Part shown: positions 48,339-58,485 of the stretch, one piece after another
Numbering within the stretch: position 1 is the stretch's first letter
Layout of the letters: each line of letters begins with the position of its first letter
Position numbers and translations under genes: made by a program
Assembly (NCBI GenBank): GCA_009760855.2
Contig: WPIO01000047.1
Coordinates: 650,001 to 714,000 of the forward strand
Origin: Cristatella mucedo
Lineage: Eukaryota; Bryozoa; Phylactolaemata; Cristatellidae
Length of the DNA: 64,000 nucleotides
Direction: 5' to 3'
Notes under the pieces: generated by a model
Told to the model about the DNA's origin: nothing
Database searches by the model: none
Seen by the model: only the letters and a program-made list of their open reading frames with translations

Positions 48339-48539
48339 CACAAACACGGCATCGGTCGAAAGGGAGCAAGTCTCGCCGTGTCACCCACCGTACAAGAAGC
48401 CAAGACAGCATTTCAGAGCCACAGACACAACTGGCATGAACGACATGCTGTGAACTCTATGGGGGAGGGGGTCAAACAAAGCATCGAGGCACTACGCAGT
48501 CAGCCCCAGAATGCACAGTGGGCCAACTACCTTAATGAG
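48339..48539 (+). pseudogene. Candidate exon, donor lost (D2 copy 1)
   Basis: Open phase-0 stretch of 67 codons after ACTATTTTAGCAG, including QEAKTAFQSHRHNWHERHAV and ending QWANYLNE. I do not recognise the protein. In copy 2 the same stretch is followed by GTAAAG, a good donor; here the sequence is ATAAAA, so the exon could not be spliced at that point. Confidence 0.3.
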
Positions 48540-48849
48540 ATAAAAAAGACAAGCCCAGAATATTACTGTACTCCTTGGCCAAACGTGACGAGGTCAATAA
48601 GGTGCTTGGTGTGCCACAAACTCGCCAGATTTGCCAGTACACGTGCGTTTCTCTTTCCGAATGGGCATTTTCTGATTAAGAAGTGCTGTTGTTCAAAACC
48701 CGTGGTCACGATTTGTCCCTGACCATTCGCGTTAGTAAGCTGTATTTATAAGCTTCCTATCTTAGTTGGTTCTTCGCTTTTTTGTGACCAATTACTCTCT
48801 TTTTCGCTCAATATTACAGCTATCACGTATCAGCTCCTTGGTGTTAGAT

Positions 48850-48995
48850 ATAATAATGTAATTATTATGCATTTTACATAGTGCCTTCAGAGAACTCGGT
48901 TTTGGACATTTACTGCTGGACGTTCCCCCCGACATTCCCCCCCCCGATGGACCCTAGGACATTCCCCCCGGGGTAGGGCATTTCCCCCTATGTTG
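48850..48995 (+). repeat. LINE-B tail remnant plus GGACATT/CCCCCC motif
   Basis: TGCCTTCAGAGAACTCGG (an antisense LINE-B tail) runs into GGACATTTACTGCTGGACG, TTCCCCCCGACATTCC and GGACATTCCCCCCGGGG. The same G/C-rich words flank the telomere-like blocks at 38.3 and 52.35 kb. Confidence 0.5.
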
Positions 48996-49010
48996 AATGC
49001 ATAACTAATA

Positions 49011-49035
49011 ATATATATATATATATATATATATA
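49011..49035. repeat. (AT)n microsatellite
   Basis: A short AT run at the left edge of the long LINE-B copy. Confidence 0.9.
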
Positions 49036-49079
49036 CATGATTAAATGAAGTTCACGCTCTATTAAAATAAAATCAACTC

Positions 49080-51795
49080 CGATCTCATTTCGATTCTGTG
49101 TGCAAGAAATCGATCCTTCCTCGTAATGGGTGATTTCAAAGTTCACTTTGATAACTTATCTGACGCATTCAGCACCGAATTTCGTGCATTGACTGACTCA
49201 CTGTCTCTTGTGGCTCATGTGCGTGGCCCTACCCACATCAAGGGTCACACACTCGACCAGATTTTCTCATATAACTGCACTTTGTCATCACCAATTATTA
49301 CCAAATCATGCTTATCTGACCACATGCAGATTTTATTCAATCTACAGTGTGTGCCAACATCCTCCTCTAAAATAACATGTGAATCGCGAAACCTCAAGAC
49401 CCTTGACATCGATGCTGTCCGTGGGAGAATATCTGCTTCACCTCTGCTGCTCAATCCTCCCTCCGATCTGTCATCATTGGTAGATAGCTTCAACACGACA
49501 CTAGCTGACACGCTAGACGAGTTTGCCCCTCTGACAAAGCGCACTGTGCACCCCCGCCCAGACGGCCTATTGTTTACCTCAGACATTAAACTAGCCAAGT
49601 CTACTAAACGAAAGCTTGAAAAAGCATACAAAAGATCCGGACTAACTGTCCATCGACAGGCATATGAAGACTACTGTAGGTCGTACCAATCGATCCTAGC
49701 AAAGGTTTGAGTCTAGTTTTTATAAAAACATTGTTGAATCACAGATGCACAATCCAAAAATGCTGATGTCGACGATCAACCATCTCCTTAACCGCTCCCA
49801 GATTAGCTCCCTACTTGATGATCTTTGTAATGATCTAGCCGATCGCTTCTCTCGATTCTTTGTGCAGAAGATAGACAAGATCAGGGAATCCATCCCTGCG
49901 GTGATAACCTCCCCACTAGAATGTTGTTCCTCGGTTCCTGGCTGCACCTCAATGTCTGCATTTAAGCAGGTCACTAGTGATCTAGTCCTAAAGTTCGTAT
50001 CTCAATCAAAGAAGACAACAAGTCCTCTAGACCCTATTCCCACTGTCCTGCTCCTACTTTGCATTGATCTGCTGCTGCCATGCATAACTAACATAATTAA
50101 TATGTCATTAGTCTCAGGTCATGTCCCAGCACCTTTCAAAAAAGCTGTAGTCAGGCCACTTCTCAAAAAAACTACACTTGACCAAGAGAACTTGAGCAAC
50201 TACCGCCCAGTTTCCCTTCTACCATTCTTATCAAAGACACTGGAACGGGTCGTGGCGGACCAGCTGAACTCGTATATCGAAACCTCACACCTTGCTAGTA
50301 AGTTCCAGTCTGGCTTTAGAGCTAATCACTCCACAGAGTCAGCATTGCTTCGGGTATACAACGACCTACTTAGGAATGCAGACATGGGTAGAGTGTCTCT
50401 GCTTGTGTTGCTTCAACTTTCGGCAGCTTTTGATACCATCGATCACAAAGTTCTTCTAGAGCGCCTCTCATCTCGCCTGGGCATCACTGGCACTGCTCTG
50501 CAGTGGTTCAGGTCCTATCTCAGTGGGAGACTCCAGAGTATTGACGTGAATGGACAAAGATCATCTGAAGTACCTCTGAAATATGGAGTACCTCAGGGCT
50601 CAGTGCTAGGTCCGGTTCTTTTCACGGTTTATACTCTGCCTCTTGCTGATGTGATTGCCAAGCACAATCTAGGCTTTCACTTCTATGCAGATGACACTCA
50701 GTTGTACCTTTGCTTTGATCCCTCCCAGCCTTCGAGCACCTCAAATTCTCTAAACTCACTAGCTGCATGCATCGATGACATCCGCACATGGATGGCAGCA
50801 AATTTTCTAAAACTAAACGATGATAAAACTAACTTACTAGTTATGGGCAAACCCAGTGTGATCCAGAGATTGGAAAGGCTGACTCTCAAAATTGGCTCTG
50901 CCAGCATATCTCCAGTTGAATCAGCTCGAAATCTAGGTGTCATATTCCAAAGCGACCTCTCGTTAGACGACCATATCAGCTCCACAGTCAAATCCGCCTA
51001 TTTTCAGCTTCATAACTAAAACTTCATTGCTAAAATTCAGGCTTGTTTAGATAAAGATAACACGTCCAAGTTGGTCCATGCATTCGTGACATCCCGTCTC
51101 GACTTCTGCAACTCACTGCTTACTGGCCTACCAGCATGTGCGATCAGGCGATTGCAGCTGGTGCAAAACTTTGCAGCTAGGCTTGTCTGTCGTGAGTGTC
51201 GCAGTTGCCACATTACTCCACTTCTCGCCGACCTGCACTGGCTACCAGTCAAGCAACGGATTGACTTCAAGGTTTTGTCCCTCACTTTTAGGTCCCTTCA
51301 TTCTATGGCTCCAGCCTATCTGTCAGATATACTACCCCATCAGGCTAAGCATCGTACCACCGGCTTTTCGGTATCCAACAGTCTAGAAATACCTCGTACA
51401 AACCTTAAATCCTTTGGAGACCGTGCACTGAGTTCATATGCTCCCAAAGCGTGGAACTCCCTCCCGACCTGCGTCAGAACATCTCTTGACCTGACCACAT
51501 TTAAAAGGAACCTAAAAACACACCTATTTAGGACAGCATTTAGTGGGTCCCTGTGATTCGTCCTTGATGTGCTTATGCGTGCTGACACTGTGCATGCTGC
51601 CACTAACCACATTTGCATGCTGACCCTGTGCATGTCACCCCTAACCATATTATTCATTTCGTTTGTTTTTTCAAGCATGATTTTACTTACCATTCAATTG
51701 CATTTCACTTTACAGCAAATGTAAAGCGCCTAGAGAGAGATTAAGTTCTCTGAGGACGCTTTATCAAGTGAATTATTATTATTATTATTAGTAGT
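49080..51795 (+). mobile_element. LINE-B, longest copy (endonuclease end plus RT), inactivated
   Basis: A CR1/L2-like non-LTR retrotransposon. Positions 49126-49707 encode the end of an APE-type endonuclease (MGDFKVHFDNL, GPTHIKGHTLDQIFS, and SDH at 49,317). A frameshift near 49,705 separates this from the RT (continuing ESSFYKNIVESQMHNPK). The RT has NYRPVSLLPFLSKTLERVVA, FQSGFRANHSTESALL, LSAAFDTIDHKVLL, GVPQGSVLGPVLF and the catalytic [13 protein letters not shown] stop and insertion at about 51,017 separate the C-terminus, which runs to 51,556. The 3' end has the tandem GCATGCTGACCCTGTGCATG words and ends CTGAGGACGCTTTATCAAG plus (ATT)n. The copy is 5'-truncated; two lesions make it non-autonomous. 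Confidence 0.92.
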
Positions 51796-51799
51796 ATAA

Positions 51800-52115
51800 T
51801 TAGAGGAATGGATGGTTTGGAAGGATGGCTTCTAATGGAGAGAGTGGCGGCGGTGGTGGCGACGGCTGCGGCAGCGGCGAGCTATACAGTTTGGTCGCGC
51901 GAAAGTTATGTCCCGCTCGACATCGCCAGGCACGTGTTCGTACCCGTCAATGCGGGCGCGCGCTACGGCGTGCCGCACGTTCTTGCAAATGAGCGCTAAG
52001 CCTCAGAGGTGTAATGAGTATAACTCGAGCTCTAGAGATCTAGTTATGCCCTAATACGCACTAGTTAAAGCGCGGAATACGAGCAACGGTGGATTTAGGC
52101 GGCTGGGGCGCAGCC
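51800..52115. other. Unassigned GC-rich DNA
   Basis: A 63-codon plus-strand frame (51,808-51,999) shows an alanine-rich start and no domain; I do not call it a gene. It leads directly into the telomere-like block. Confidence 0.35.
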
Positions 52116-52117
52116 CA

Positions 52118-52350
52118 CCCTAAACCCTAAACACTAAACCCTAAACTCTAAACCCTAAACCCTAAACGCTAAGCGCTAAAGCCTAAACCCTAAAAACCCT
52201 ACACCCTAAATGTTAAACCCTAAACGCTAAAGCCTTAAGCACTAAACCCTAAACCCTAAAACGCTAAACCCTAAGCCCTAAAAACCCTAAAGCCTATAAC
52301 CCTAAACACTAAACCCTAAAACCTAAACCCTAAACCATATACCGGTGGAA
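52118..52350 (+). repeat. Telomere-like CCCTAAA degenerate array, locus 2
   Basis: About 30 degenerate units of CCCTAAAC, CGCTAAA or CACTAAA, then ATATACCGGTGGAAAATGCC and a run of GGGG(T/A)AAATGTCC words to 52,415. The right flank matches locus 1. A fragment of antisense LINE-B tail follows (GAGAACTCAATATTTTTC). Confidence 0.8.
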
Positions 52351-52734
52351 AATGCCCTGCCCCAGGGGGTAAATGTCCCAGGGGAATGTCCGGGGTTATC
52401 GTCAAGGGGGAAATGTCCGCATCCCGAGAACTCAATATTTTTCTAGGCGCTATACATTTGCTTTAAAGGAAGCAAGATAGACTCGGAAACGAGGATACAA
52501 TGAAGCCACGCATACACACAAGTTAAATTTCACGCATGTCAAGTGCAGTATTATCCTTCGCAGACGAGCAGCCACCCGATGACATGCAAGTAAGCAAGCA
52601 GCCAGTCACAACCAGACTGCTTTACACAGAGCTTCCCAGCTGTTAGGGGTGCTGGTCTACGAGCACGTGTTCGTGCGGCTTCTCTGCACGAACGAATCGT
52701 CGTCATCTCATGCAAAGCTAAGGTGTGAACCATA

Positions 52735-52835
52735 AGCCGCCCAGGCTTACAGTGCATTGTAGAAAACTATCTAGTGTAACACCCACTTAGTCCTCGTGGC
52801 TTTGTGGAGTTTCAGCCGGAGATCTATTTACATGA
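52735..52835 (+). mobile_element. LINE-A 3'-tail remnant
   Basis: GTAACACCCACTTAGTCCTC and GGCTTTGTGGAGTTTCAG match the LINE-A terminus (TAACACCCACATGGTCTTTA, GACTTTGTGGAGTTACTG). Confidence 0.6.
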
Positions 52836-52954
52836 AGCTCACATGAAGCCAATTCACCATGGAAACAGCTTATGGATAAAGCTGATCAATATCGTTAAAG
52901 CTGCACGCAACCAATATATTTAATTTAATTTAATTCCTTTAAATAAGTAAATAC

Positions 52955-53108
52955 TAGCTGATTTAACAGCTTCTTTTTGTATAGCGACAGAAAAGCCTTC
53001 ACGGCTATCACCACCGCTTGCAGTAGCGATAAAGGATCGCCCACTGAAGGATTCAAACCCACGACCTCAGGGCCGAGGTCGTGAAAAGCAACCGCCTTAC
53101 CTTTAGTG
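52955..53108 (-). mobile_element. SINE1, cut by a hAT-like MITE
   Basis: The body and box B are intact on the minus strand. The head stops at CCGCCTTACCTTTAGTG, where the MITE begins. Confidence 0.75.
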
Positions 53109-53499
53109 CATAGGTCGGCAAACTCCGGCCTTTAGGTCAGATCCGGCCTAGCTAGGGCTCCAGGCCGCCCTAGCGGGCCGGAGCCCTAGCTATTTATTGA
53201 CGTATCCGACCTAATTGAGCTGTGGCGGTCTCGTTCTCGTTCATTACTGCTGTTGCAGCTCAAGCTGTGACCCCTGTTTATTTTTAGAACATGAAACAGA
53301 TGAGCCTGACCGGGGAGGGATGATATACGTTTACCTCTATAATTGTTGTGGACGTCTGTGCGTCTTTTGCGACTGTTTGTTGGTCTCACCAGGCCACTCC
53401 TTGGCCCTGGCGTAGTGGCCGTGGTCTCTTCTGGCCTAGTGTGCCTCCTTGACCTCCCGAAACGGCCGAACAGTAGTCCAAAAAGTTTGCCGACCCCCG
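53109..53499 (+). mobile_element. hAT-like MITE, 391 bp
   Basis: The left end CATAGGTCGGCAAACT and the right end AGTTTGCCGACCCCCG are inverted versions of a terminal repeat typical of hAT elements (GGTCGGCAAACT). Flanking octamers CTTTAGTG and ATTTAATG agree at 6 of 8 positions, consistent with an aged 8-bp target duplication. An internal perfect inverted repeat TAGCTAGGGCTCC / GGAGCCCTAGCTA lies at 53,149-53,192. There is no transposase frame. Confidence 0.65.
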
Positions 53500-53509
53500 A
53501 TTTAATGGA

Positions 53510-54170
53510 AGAAAGTGGGCGAGCAAACGCTTCAACACGCTGCCATAACCATTAAAAAACGATGTGTATCCTGTCCTGTCGCTTGTGTATTCTCCGAAGG
53601 AAAATGTGTTAAGCACTGACAAGCCAATGGTGAGAAAGGCTCCTGGCAAGCCACCGGTGGTTCAGAAGGGTGGTTCAGAAAACTCCTCCTACTCCCATCC
53701 CTAGTAAAAGAAAAACGCGCGTCACCCAAAAACGGCTTTAGATGGCACTCAGCATGGCCAAGCTTAGCAAAGTAAAGCAGAAAAATCGGACCTGCAGAAG
53801 TGAAACGGGAAAGAAAGAAGGAAAAAGAAGAAAAACGGGAAAGAAAACCGAACCTGCAAAAGCGTGCAGAAAGTGCGTGCTAAGAACAGAGCAGCGAATA
53901 TACAAATCCACAATGAAACTGAAACCAGGAGGAAATGTCCGTACCTGTGTAGTACGCTCTTTAATGGGATGATTAAGTTTTTTTCCGGACAAGTAGGCCG
54001 GAGCAGGAGAATGAAGAGAGTTACGTGTGAGTGATAGAAAATTAAGTAAAGTCGATATGCAGTATCATGGGGAACCAGTTCAGGTTGGTGAGTAGTGCAA
54101 TTTTTTAGTCTCGATGTTTATAAAAAAAGAACAGTTGCAGTGTTTTTAAGCTGCTGAAATAATGCTAGAG
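53510..54170. other. Unassigned intergenic DNA
   Basis: Contains a purine-rich stretch (53,805-53,850, GGAAAGAAAGAAGGAAAAAG) and no recognised gene or repeat family. Confidence 0.4.
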
Positions 54171-54174
54171 CACA

Positions 54175-56940
54175 GGTAGGAGGACTTCCATGTAGCGAGT
54201 TGTAGAAGTCTAGCCAGGGGATGTCACAAAGGTTATAGTGGACATGCTACCTCGACCTTTTTCAAGGGTCGTGCTTTCAAATTTCTGAGGGACACTAGAC
54301 TTCTCCGTAACCATTACGTTCACTATATCGTAATTCCGTTTGAGAAATTTTTCTACGATCAATGCGAAAGTCAGCACTTTCAGCTGCAAGGGAGTAGATG
54401 GAGTTCCCAGCGATGCTCCATACTTCAAAGGCACTAAGGGCAAAGTTGGACGTTGAAATAAAATAATAATAATAAAAATAATGCACTTGATAAAGCGCCC
54501 TCAGAGAACTTAATCTCTTTCTAGGCGCTTTAAATTTGCTGCAAAGGGAAATGCAATTGAATGGTAAGTAAAATCATGCTTAAAAAACAAACAAAATGAA
54601 TAATATGGTTAGGGGTGACATGCACAGGGTCAGCATGCAAATGTGGTTAGTGGCAGCAGGCACAGTGTCAGCACGCATAAGCACATCAAGGACGAATCAC
54701 AGGGACCCACTAAATGCTGTCCTAAATAGGTGTGTTTTTAAGTTCCTTTTAAATGTGGTCAGGTCAGGGGATGTTCTGACGCAGGTCGGGAGGGAGTTCC
54801 AGGCTTTGGGAGCATGCGAACCAAATGCACGGTCTCCAAAGGATTTAAGGTTTGCACGAGGAATTTGTAGGCTGTTGGATTCCGAAAAGCCGGTGGTACG
54901 ATGCTTGACATGATGGGGGAGTATGTCGGAGAGATAAGCTGGAGCCATAGAATGAAGAGACCTAAAAGTGAGCGACAAAACCTTGAAGTCAATCCGTTGC
55001 TTGACTGGTAGCCAGTGCAGGTCGGCGAGAAGTGGAGTAATGTGGTAATTGCGACGCTCACGACAAACAAGCCTAGCTGCAGAGTTTTGCACCAGCTGCA
55101 ATCGCCTGATCGCACATGCCGGTAGGCCAGGAAGCAGTGAGTTGCAGAAATCTAGTACCTCAAGGAACTCTTCCATTAAGATGTATATTAAGTAATTAAT
55201 TAAGTTATATAGTAATATGCACCACAGTGCCAAGGATGTTGAGGTGATGTAACATAAGCTCAAAAATGACTCGGCGATCAATGTTACTTGCTGCCAAGAG
55301 CTTCGGCTTAACTAGCAGACAGGCGTTTTCAAAATCAGAATTCCTGCGAAGGTCCTTGTAAGATAGTAGCTGTACTGACTCGATGGAATAATTGCCTCTT
55401 ACTCCTGACTTGAACTTGCTTGCTTTGAAGATTGATATCAGAGTATAGGCACTCCACCGATCTTTATTCCAGTGTCTTTGATAGGAACGGGAATAAGGAG
55501 ATTTAGCGAAAGTTGCTTAATGTCTCCTGTCTAGTGTCGACTTTTTAATGAGTTACCTAGCAACAGCCTCAATAAAGGCTGTCCACTAAAGACTACTTCA
55601 GAATAGTGCACCACTCCAAGCGCATGAATGGCAAGGATGAACATGCTTACATATAGCAAAATCATCATTTTTCCAACGTGCCGGTGCGACGGAGGATCAA
55701 CGTTTCTTTAATCCGCTACTCCGAATAGAGGAACAATTCAGAGAGCTACTGAAATTGCTATCAAGATAACAACTTCAGAGGGAGGCTAAGAAGAGAAATT
55801 CATACGAACCAAACCAAAAAGACCTCAACGAGTTGATCAGAAATTCCGGTCCAACTAAGTCTAATGTCGAGCTTATGGCTTCCAGACTGGAGCAGTTGAA
55901 TTTGCAAGAATACGATAGTTTTCATGTATTACGGTAGAGAAATCTCCACAAGCTTTCTTCAAAAATTCCGATGGACTCTGCTTTGCAACAGTGTGAACTA
56001 ACTATTGAAAAACAGGAATCGTGTAACCAGAGTTAGTGAAGTCTCTATGTAGCTGCTCATTTAGGAACCTTGAAGCAGCGCTGCCCTATAATAGCCAATA
56101 GTAATTGTCGCTTCCACCTGCTCACTTTGTCAAGACTTTGCTGGATGCGTGGATGTAAGATTAGTTTGACAGGGAGATTAGATTCTCTGGCCCCAGCTTA
56201 CTTATCAGAACTACTCCAGATCTGTGTTATAATCCGAAATATCAAAATTCCAGTTCAAAATATGTCAAGGTCGTTTTGTATAAATTTGGTATAATTACAC
56301 GTTAATATTAATTCGGATTGGTCGAGGTATTCCTTGGATTAGTCGTGATCCGGAAACGCAAATTCATCCATCTTTTCGTACCTAAAGTGAATAGTTATAC
56401 TTTTGTCACTATCCTAGTGACAACTTAGAGACAACAAAGAGTTAATATAGAATAACAAGCATTTTGTATATTTTTTGAGACAAGAGCAGTTGCATGTAGC
56501 ATTTACTGCCAAGGAGTAGAAGAAAATGGCGCTACGTAGTTTTAAGAAATGCTCAGCTCTTAATCATCAGAAATCATCCAATGCTAATTTAGGACAGCCA
56601 TTGTCCATGTGCAAATACTGCTGGCCCGCGTCTTACTTAAATTCTTGCTGTTATTTTAGCTGTTCATACTAAGTATCAAAGTTGACTTCTATACTAATTT
56701 TGAGGCGGGAAGCGTTTCCAGATCTGATAATAGAGTAGTAAACACTTTAGTAGCTCTAAAAATATAACTTTCAAAAAGATGGATAATGCCGTAAATACTG
56801 ACGCTTAACATGCGTGCTGAAGAGTGTAGCTCTGGCAGCATTTCTAGCACTATTTAAAATTGCCCTGAATCTGGAAGCGCGGATACCGCAAAAAAACCTC
56901 AGATATACCACGACCAAGCCTGTTTCTGATCGACTTTCTC
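54175..56940. repeat. Old composite repeat D1, copy 2
   Basis: Aligns with 9.6-12.5 kb as described for copy 1, apart from a LINE-B insertion (54,460-55,146). It ends where another LINE-B fragment begins at 56,941. It includes decayed antisense RT sequence (TTCCAGTGTCTTTGATAGGA near 55,467). Confidence 0.6.
54460..55146 (-). mobile_element. LINE-B 3' fragment with 5-bp target duplication
   Basis: Encodes LDFCNSLLPGLPACAIRRLQ to TTFKRNLKTHLFRTAFSGSL without a stop, then the 3' tail with (ATT)n. GAAAT flanks both ends (54,455-54,459 and 55,147-55,151) and is single at the matching place in D1 copy 1 (about 10,709). It is a relatively young insertion. Confidence 0.88.
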
Positions 56941-57292
56941 ACTGGAACTCCCTCCCGACCTGCGTCAGAACATCCCCTGACCTGACCACATTTAAAAGGA
57001 ACTTAAAAACACATCTATTTAGGACAGCATTTAGTGGGTCCCTGTGATTCGTCCTTGATGTGCTTATGCGTGCTGACACTGTGCATGCTGCCACTAACCA
57101 CATTTGCATGCTGACCCTGTGCATGTCACCCCTAACCATATTATTCATTTCGTTTGTTTTTTCAAGCATGATTTTACTTACCATTCAATTGCATTTCACT
57201 TTACAGCAAATGTAAAGCGCCTAGAGAGAGATTAAGTTCTCTGAGGGCGCTTTATCAAGTGAATTATTATTATTATTATTATTACTATTCTT
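56941..57292 (+). mobile_element. LINE-B 3'-end fragment
   Basis: HWNSLPTCVRTSPDLTTFKR to RTAFSGSL, then the complete 3' tail CTGAGGGCGCTTTATCAAG and (ATT)n. It is nearly identical to the end of the 49-51.8 kb copy. Confidence 0.88.
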
Positions 57293-57299
57293 ACCATTA

Positions 57300-58280
57300 C
57301 CGTAGCTGCCCTGAATGTGCCACAGTGCCATCGTGCTCACTAGGCCGGGCAGTGCTGCAACGAACGGCGACGCTCTCTGTGCTGTTGCTAATGCGGCAGT
57401 ACCTTGTGGCCTGTCGGAGGCATGCGTCTCGGTGGTGGCCATATACTTTACAGCCCCCTCGCCCACATTGGCTGGCTGCATTGCCTGCTGAGGTGCTCGG
57501 CTACTGCCACCGCCGAGACGTTTCTGCAGCTTTCAACATATCAGCTGCGTTCAACGTTCGCTGTGCCTGCCTCTGTCGAAGCTCGAACTCTTTCGTCCTT
57601 GCCGATACTTGAACTTTGGCCGTTTACCGACGCTTGAAGCATCCCCACCGACTGCCGGCCACCCACGCAGCGACGTTCTGCCGGCCACCCACGCAGCGAC
57701 GTTCTGCCGGCTTTCGCCGACCGAGGCTCGGTTGTCCTCAGATGAGTGCTGCAGACTCAGGTGCAGCTGACTCAGGTGATCCTCAGATGAGTGCTGCAGC
57801 CGTCGACTAAGTACAGTCGCCCTCGGCTGGCTTTCGTTCGGTTGCCTTCTTTATTCGCCTTCTTCTGCTCACCGCTTTAGCCAACGTTGGGCCACCTTCG
57901 AAGACGTCCGGCGTCGCCGGGAGGGGCCCGGCGACGCCGATGTTGGATTGCCTTTGCAGGGCATGTCTGCAGCTGGAGAGATTGACACGCCAATTGCTCA
58001 GCAGCACCAGCCGTTCGTTTTGTTTTGCAGAGCCATACTGGCAAGAGCTATACTAGTTATAATATTAAAATCACGAATGCAGGATGTCGCGAGAGAAGCC
58101 GCCCGGGCGGGCAGGTGGCCGGTCTCGGTGATTGGGGCTCGTCAAGCTGGGTATGCCCATACTTTGGAGTGCTCTACCACACCATAAATGGTCATCTAGC
58201 AAGGCTGCTAGCGAAAATTCATTTTATCGCACACGCAAGATCCAATTAAAGTCAATAAATTTCAATAAAATTTTTTTGAT
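57300..58280. other. GC-rich DNA upstream of the bZIP gene
   Basis: Contains two perfect tandem copies of a 26-bp unit (57,655-57,706, starting CCGGCCACCCACGCAGCGAC). It also has a repeated AGATGAGTGCTGCAG word (57,740 and 57,787). It may include 5' exons or promoter of the downstream gene, but I cannot define any. Confidence 0.4.
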
Positions 58281-58283
58281 ATT

Positions 58284-58412
58284 AGGAGATCAATATGTCG
58301 GCGTAGCTGCATTACTCGAGCCTAAATGCGTAACTGAGCCTTTTGAAGTGTTCCGGTCGGCCATAGCGGCCATAGAGGACGGCAGCCCGAACACACTTCG
58401 AGAGAGCAGCAC

Positions 58413-58485
<73 letters not shown>

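Larger units (their letters stand above)
46076..48830. repeat. Segmental duplication D2, copy 1
   Basis: Aligned in direct orientation with 61,274-64,000 (offset 15,191 over most of its length). About 1.8 kb (46,435-48,230) shows only two or three differences by eye, while the first 360 bp and the last 200 bp differ at many sites. It contains two REXO4-like exons, a decayed LINE tail (47.44-47.72 kb) and one candidate plus-strand exon. Confidence 0.9.

Noticed and set aside
53109-53415. Cys-rich 66-codon frame inside the MITE
   Set aside because: No similarity to hAT transposase and no start context; non-autonomous elements normally lack genes.
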